This document shows, piece by piece, positions 60,512-64,000 of a stretch of 64,000 nucleotides of DNA (its first letter is position 1; each line of letters starts with the position of its first letter). Where the stretch lies: NCBI RefSeq assembly GCF_000331575.1, contig NZ_KB223527.1, positions 283,842 through 347,841 on the forward strand. Reading direction: 5' to 3'. Made by a program: the position numbers and the translations under genes. The notes beneath the pieces are model-generated. The model was given only the letters and a program-made list of their open reading frames with translations, did no database searches and had not been told where the DNA came from. This stretch comes from Calidifontibacillus oryziterrae. GTDB taxonomy: Bacteria; Bacillota; Bacilli; Bacillales; Bacillaceae_J.

Positions 60512-60614
60512 TGTGTACACCTCCCTATCCGTAAGGTGTCCATTTTCAGAAAAAATCATCCAATACTAACGATTTTAGTTCAATTGCGAAATTATTGTTT
60601 TGCATTTTTCGCCT

Positions 60615-60662
60615 GGTGCCATAGAGGTGTCCATAGTAGTGTCCATAGAGGTTCCTGACCCC
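60615..60662. repeat. GGTGTCCATAG tandem repeat, copy 1
   Basis: Repeated GTGTCCATAG units (GGTGCCATAG, AGGTGTCCATAG, TAGTGTCCATAG) ending in AGGTTCCTGACCCC. The same string occurs at 63681-63740. Non-coding. Confidence 0.75.
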
Positions 60663-60676
60663 TCCATTATTTGGTA

Positions 60677-61471
60677 TTAATTGCAAAATTTTTCAATCAC
60701 TCCAAAATGAAATTTTGCAGTTTTGCGTCGATAAACCGTAAAGCCAAACCTTTCAAAGCGGGCACTTTTCCAATGATCCTTGAGAACCACCCTTGCTTTA
60801 GCTACACGAAGTGCCTGCTCAATTGCTTCATCTACTAGATCTTCGTAAATCGCCATCGATCTTAGCCCTTTAATGCCATCAGACTCTACGATATTTTCTT
60901 CAAACATTGGGTCAAAATAAACGACATCGAACGAAGCAGAAGTTTGTTGTTGTAAAAAAGTTAAATGGTCAGCTTGAATTATTGTAATTTGTCTCATTGC
61001 TTGATTAATAGGCTCATGACCACTTTCCCATGTCTGTAAACCAATTGAAAGTAAATATGCAATATATCGATTCCCTTCAATTCCTACGACACGACCTGTA
61101 GGTCCAATAACGCTACTTGCAACAATACTATCGGATGCAAGACCAATTGTACAATCCAAAAAAGATGTTCCTTTTTTTAACTTAGTTGCTTGGATAAACG
61201 GGTCTTCCTCACCCCTTACTATGCGCTTGACTCGAAACATTGCCGAGTTTGGATGAAAAAAAATCGGATTTGAGGGATCTTTTAATGGGTATATAACTAA
61301 CCGATTTTTCCCTACCACTAGCACATCATCCTGTACTGCCGTTATTATTTTTTCAATTGATACTTTCTTACGCTCAAGATATAAGATCTGTAACTCTTCA
61401 GCAACTCGCTTTGCGATCTCGATCATGTGATGATTTGTTCTACCGCCTGTTGTTACTATCATTTTTGTCAC
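60677..61471 (-). CDS. RsmJ-like SAM-dependent methyltransferase
   Basis: Methyltransferase of 264 aa of the PF04445 SAM_MT type. SAM-binding block FLDCTIGLASDSIVAS, catalytic-like VVYFDPMFEE, and the N-terminal TTGGRTNHHMIEIAKRVAEE. RsmJ methylates 16S rRNA G1516 in Proteobacteria; the Bacillus substrate is not established. The ATG 61471 is close to the divergent gene at 61586. Confidence 0.8.
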   Translation of the reverse strand: MTKMIVTTGGRTNHHMIEIAKRVAEELQILYLERKKVSIEKIITAVQDDVLVVGKNRLVIYPLKDPSNPIFFHPNSAMFRVKRIVRGEEDPFIQATKLKKGTSFLDCTIGLASDSIVASSVIGPTGRVVGIEGNRYIAYLLSIGLQTWESGHEPINQAMRQITIIQADHLTFLQQQTSASFDVVYFDPMFEENIVESDGIKGLRSMAIYEDLVDEAIEQALRVAKARVVLKDHWKSARFERFGFTVYRRKTAKFHFGVIEKFCN

Positions 61472-61585
61472 ACCTAACTACTTACTTAAAAAGTAGGAAA
61501 TTTTTTACTAATCAAAATTACAGTCTATAAATTCTAGTGTAAATATACTATAGTAAAGTTAGGTAGAAAAGACTAAGGGGTGAAT

Positions 61586-62422
61586 TTGTACACTCAGCTT
61601 ATGAAACATTACATAAAAATTTGGACGATCTTATTTATATTTAGCGCAACACCTATCATTGTAAGTAACCTTTTACAATCCTTACAAATTGAAGATCAGT
61701 CCAACGTACTAATTGCAAAAAAAGCCTCACCCATATTAAATTCAACGAAAATAGAAAAACAATTACCATCCACTAATTTAGATCGATACAAAAAGGCTAA
61801 AAAATTATTGTACTTAACCTTTGATGATGGACCAAATAGTCATACAATAGAAATTTTAAAAGCCTTAAAATCAAAAAATGTTCAAGCTACTTTTTTTCTA
61901 TTAAAAGCAAATATTGATAAACATCCAGAGATTTTGAAACAAATAATTGCTGCTGGGAACTCAGTAGGGTGTCATGGGGTATCCCATCGTATTGATATTT
62001 TTTATTCGAATGTCAATACAGCAATAACTGAAATGAAAACATGTCAGCGGGCGATTTATGATGTTACTAGGGTTAACACGCAATTAATACGGGTACCATT
62101 CGGCAGCTATCCACACTTAACACATGAAATAAAAGATGGTCTCAATAATGCTGGCTTTATATATTGGGATTGGAACATCGATAGTGAGGATTGGACCGTT
62201 GAGGATGAACATAAGGTTTTTGGAAACATAATTAAACAACTGCAATTAATTGAAGCCAGAGGGAAAACTCCGACAATACTGCTTCATGATAAAAAAGTAA
62301 CAGCTAAAATGTTGCCAAAATTATTAGACGAATTACTTGCGAGAGACTATGAAATGAAAGCTCTATCAAGTGGAATAAAACCTGTACAATTTGATCGTTT
62401 TCAAACACCTGTCCAAAAATAA
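61586..62422 (+). CDS. Polysaccharide deacetylase (NodB domain), secreted
   Basis: Cell-wall or chitooligosaccharide deacetylase, 278 aa. Metal-site motifs: LTFDDGPNSHT, GCHGVSHR and RVPFGSYPH; N-terminal hydrophobic helix gives export or anchoring. Start TTG 61586 after AAGGGG (GTG 61580 overlaps it). Monocistronic with a strong terminator. Confidence 0.9.
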   Translation: MYTQLMKHYIKIWTILFIFSATPIIVSNLLQSLQIEDQSNVLIAKKASPILNSTKIEKQLPSTNLDRYKKAKKLLYLTFDDGPNSHTIEILKALKSKNVQATFFLLKANIDKHPEILKQIIAAGNSVGCHGVSHRIDIFYSNVNTAITEMKTCQRAIYDVTRVNTQLIRVPFGSYPHLTHEIKDGLNNAGFIYWDWNIDSEDWTVEDEHKVFGNIIKQLQLIEARGKTPTILLHDKKVTAKMLPKLLDELLARDYEMKALSSGIKPVQFDRFQTPVQK

Positions 62423-62442
62423 GACAGGTGTTTATTTTTTTT
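62405..62442 (+). terminator. Terminator of the polysaccharide deacetylase gene
   Basis: Perfect 9-bp stem ACACCTGTC / GACAGGTGT (62405-62413 with 62423-62431) followed by a T run. It partly overlaps the stop codon region. Confidence 0.85.
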
Positions 62443-62558
62443 GACATAAATTCTACCACTTCTGTATATAAATAAGAGAGGGTTTGTTTTCTCATGAACT
62501 GAATACGTTATTTTGCTCCTGTCAACTTCGAGAACTTCAGCTTTGTTTAGGAGGGAAA

Positions 62559-63641
62559 ATGATGGATAAGAAAAAGAGTATGGGCATGGCGCATAAGCTT
62601 ATTTTAAGCTCTGCAATCGCTTCTGTCGCTGTTGCTACTCCTCATCTTTTTGTTGATGCTTCTTCTGAAGGAGATAAAATAGTAGACAAGAAAACATTAC
62701 GCTATGGCCATGTAGGTTCCTCTGTCCGTATTTTACAAGAGGGACTTAAGAGAATGGGATATTACCCATTTCAAGTAGATGGCATATTCGGTCCTCACAC
62801 CCAAGCGGCAGTTCGGAAATTCCAATTATATACGGCTCTATCTGTGGATGGTATTGCTGGTCCACAGACTTTAAGTCGAATTTTGACATTATCATCACAA
62901 AATGAGCTAGCCCAGAATGCAATTCGTAAAAATGAAATACAAAATCATATACAGGATCAAACAGAAGCGAATGTAAATTTAGCTTCAATAAATAGTAATG
63001 AGCAAGTTCCAAAGTTAATCGTACCTCTTCAATTAGGAACTAAGAGCCTTCAAGTAAACGATGCTCAAACGATCTTAAAAAAACTGAACTACTATACATT
63101 CAAGATTGACGGTATTTTCGGTAAAAGAACGAAAAATGCCGTCATTCACTTTCAAAAAAATCATAACCTTCCTGCAACAGGTGATATTGATGAGGCTACA
63201 TGGAAAAAGCTTCATTCCAATAACTTAGTTTCATATGAACCCGATCATATTCCAGTAATAAATGATAGGTACGGTGTTGATACATCACTAATTCAATATG
63301 CGACAAAGCTAGTCGGCACTCCCTTTGAATGGGGTGGAACGACCCCAAACGGCTTTGACTGTAGTGGTTTTCTAAAATATGTATATTCCGAAAAAGGTAT
63401 TAATATCCCAAGAACCGTAAACGAGATCTGGAATTATGGTATTGACGTTGGGAATCCAAGCATAGGAGACCTTGTCTTTTTCCAAACGTATAAACCAGGA
63501 CCATCTCATGCTGGAATTTATATCGGTGATGGAAAATTCATTCACTCTAGTTCATCCAAAGGAGTTACCATTAGTAAACTAAATTTAAACTATTGGAGTA
63601 AACGATATTTAGGTGCAAAGAGAATCGTTCAATATAAATAA
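62559..63641 (+). CDS. Secreted endopeptidase: two peptidoglycan-binding repeats plus NlpC/P60
   Basis: Cell-wall hydrolase of 360 aa. Signal peptide (to about residue 35), two PG-binding_1 repeats (LRYGHVGSSVRILQEGLKRM and LQLGTKSLQVNDAQTILKKL), then NlpC/P60 with Cys in GFDCSGFLK and His in PSHAGIYIG. The double ATG at 62559/62562 follows TTTAGGAGGG. It is directly followed by a terminator. Confidence 0.93.
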   Translation: MMDKKKSMGMAHKLILSSAIASVAVATPHLFVDASSEGDKIVDKKTLRYGHVGSSVRILQEGLKRMGYYPFQVDGIFGPHTQAAVRKFQLYTALSVDGIAGPQTLSRILTLSSQNELAQNAIRKNEIQNHIQDQTEANVNLASINSNEQVPKLIVPLQLGTKSLQVNDAQTILKKLNYYTFKIDGIFGKRTKNAVIHFQKNHNLPATGDIDEATWKKLHSNNLVSYEPDHIPVINDRYGVDTSLIQYATKLVGTPFEWGGTTPNGFDCSGFLKYVYSEKGINIPRTVNEIWNYGIDVGNPSIGDLVFFQTYKPGPSHAGIYIGDGKFIHSSSSKGVTISKLNLNYWSKRYLGAKRIVQYK

Positions 63642-63643
63642 AC

Positions 63644-63673
63644 AGGATGCTCAAACATCGAGCATCCTTCTTT
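63644..63673 (+). terminator. Terminator of the NlpC/P60 gene
   Basis: Perfect 9-bp stem AGGATGCTC / GAGCATCCT (63644-63652 with 63660-63668) followed by TTCTTT. Confidence 0.85.
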
Positions 63674-63680
63674 AATGAAT

Positions 63681-63740
63681 GGTGCCAGGGCGGTGTCCAT
63701 AGTGGTGTCCATAGTGGTGTCCATAGAGGTTCCTGACCCC
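63681..63740. repeat. GGTGTCCATAG tandem repeat, copy 2
   Basis: Three to four direct repeats of GGTGTCCATAGT and the end AGGTTCCTGACCCC, as at 60615-60662 but with one more unit. Confidence 0.8.
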
Positions 63741-63754
63741 GGAAAAATATGGTA

Positions 63755-63985
63755 TTAGCCGTTGAGCATTGTCTTTAGTACTTCGTTTCTTTCCTTTTGT
63801 TCTGCTTCACCTGCTAAATCATATTTCTTTAACAAATGAAAAATTTCGTTAAGTGTTTGTTGGGGTAAATCTGTTTGAAGGTATGCTTTTACTTTTTCAT
63901 ATAGGTCACTTGGTAAAAAATTCTTTTGGCTTTCTAGTTTGCTAATGACATCCTCTTTTGAATGATTGATACTGCATGAGCTCAT
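63755..63985 (-). CDS. Unknown 76-aa helical protein
   Basis: Hydrophilic, predicted helical protein (SKLESQKNFLPSDLYEKVKA, LLKKYDLAGEAEQKERNEVL) starting at ATG 63985 after AAGGGGACGC near the window edge. No signal peptide or known motif. Function unknown. Confidence 0.6.
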   Translation of the reverse strand: MSSCSINHSKEDVISKLESQKNFLPSDLYEKVKAYLQTDLPQQTLNEIFHLLKKYDLAGEAEQKERNEVLKTMLNG

Positions 63986-64000
63986 AAATTGCGTCCCCTT

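Noticed and set aside
1..64000. tRNA, rRNA, CRISPR array, prophage or complete insertion sequence
   Set aside because: I looked for these and found none; only repeat fragments and hairpins are present.

Overview
The window is low-GC DNA with strong GGAGG-type ribosome binding sites, a gerA-type spore-germination operon and Bacillus-specific small families (YpjP, YppF, YuzL). It comes from a spore-forming Bacillaceae bacterium, apparently an environmental species that handles arsenic and uses selenocysteine. No rRNA, tRNA, CRISPR array, intact insertion sequence or replication origin was seen.

Positions 1-10000 are an arsenic island, all on the minus strand. It encodes arsenite oxidase (aioB, then aioA running off the left edge), a ferredoxin / membrane thioredoxin / CcdA triad, an MFS transporter, arsenite methyltransferase (arsM), two ArsR repressors, arsenate reductase (arsC), the Acr3 efflux pump and a HesB-like protein with an in-frame UGA. 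It therefore combines oxidation, methylation, reduction and efflux, with ArsR-type palindromes at several promoters.

The main unusual theme is selenocysteine. Four genes are split by an in-frame UGA at a position where their families have a redox Cys. Each UGA is followed by a hairpin at the distance expected of a bacterial SECIS. They are the HesB-like protein (7629-7913), a PCYCGC-motif lipoprotein (10281-10748), a peroxiredoxin (52177-52677) and a GrdB-like selenoprotein (52714-53415). The last two are adjacent. The Sec machinery (selA, selB, selC, selD) is not in the window.

Positions 10280-15070 hold the PCYCGC lipoprotein, two tiny membrane proteins, DoxX, a two-component system and a predicted metalloprotease. 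Positions 15190-24290 hold topoisomerase III, a four-gene germinant-receptor operon, an AI-2E-family transporter and a PAS histidine kinase. Positions 24460-28930 form a nickel/cobalt uptake locus (lipoprotein, NikL-like, CbiM, CbiQ, CbiO) with NikR facing it. Positions 29180-45740 are mostly housekeeping and unknown genes, including a cyclic-di-GMP-I riboswitch ahead of a 122-residue unknown protein, a phosphofructokinase with mixed specificity signatures, and a TetR gene with four near-identical operators.

Positions 45860-52010 hold a ROK regulator, an SsuABC-type ABC transporter, a large unknown protein and NagB, probably for uptake of an amino-sugar-like or otherwise unusual compound. A second SsuABC-type transporter lies at 55974-58617. 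The right end has cell-wall genes (glucosaminidase-like, polysaccharide deacetylase, NlpC/P60), a methyltransferase and two copies of a short tandem repeat.
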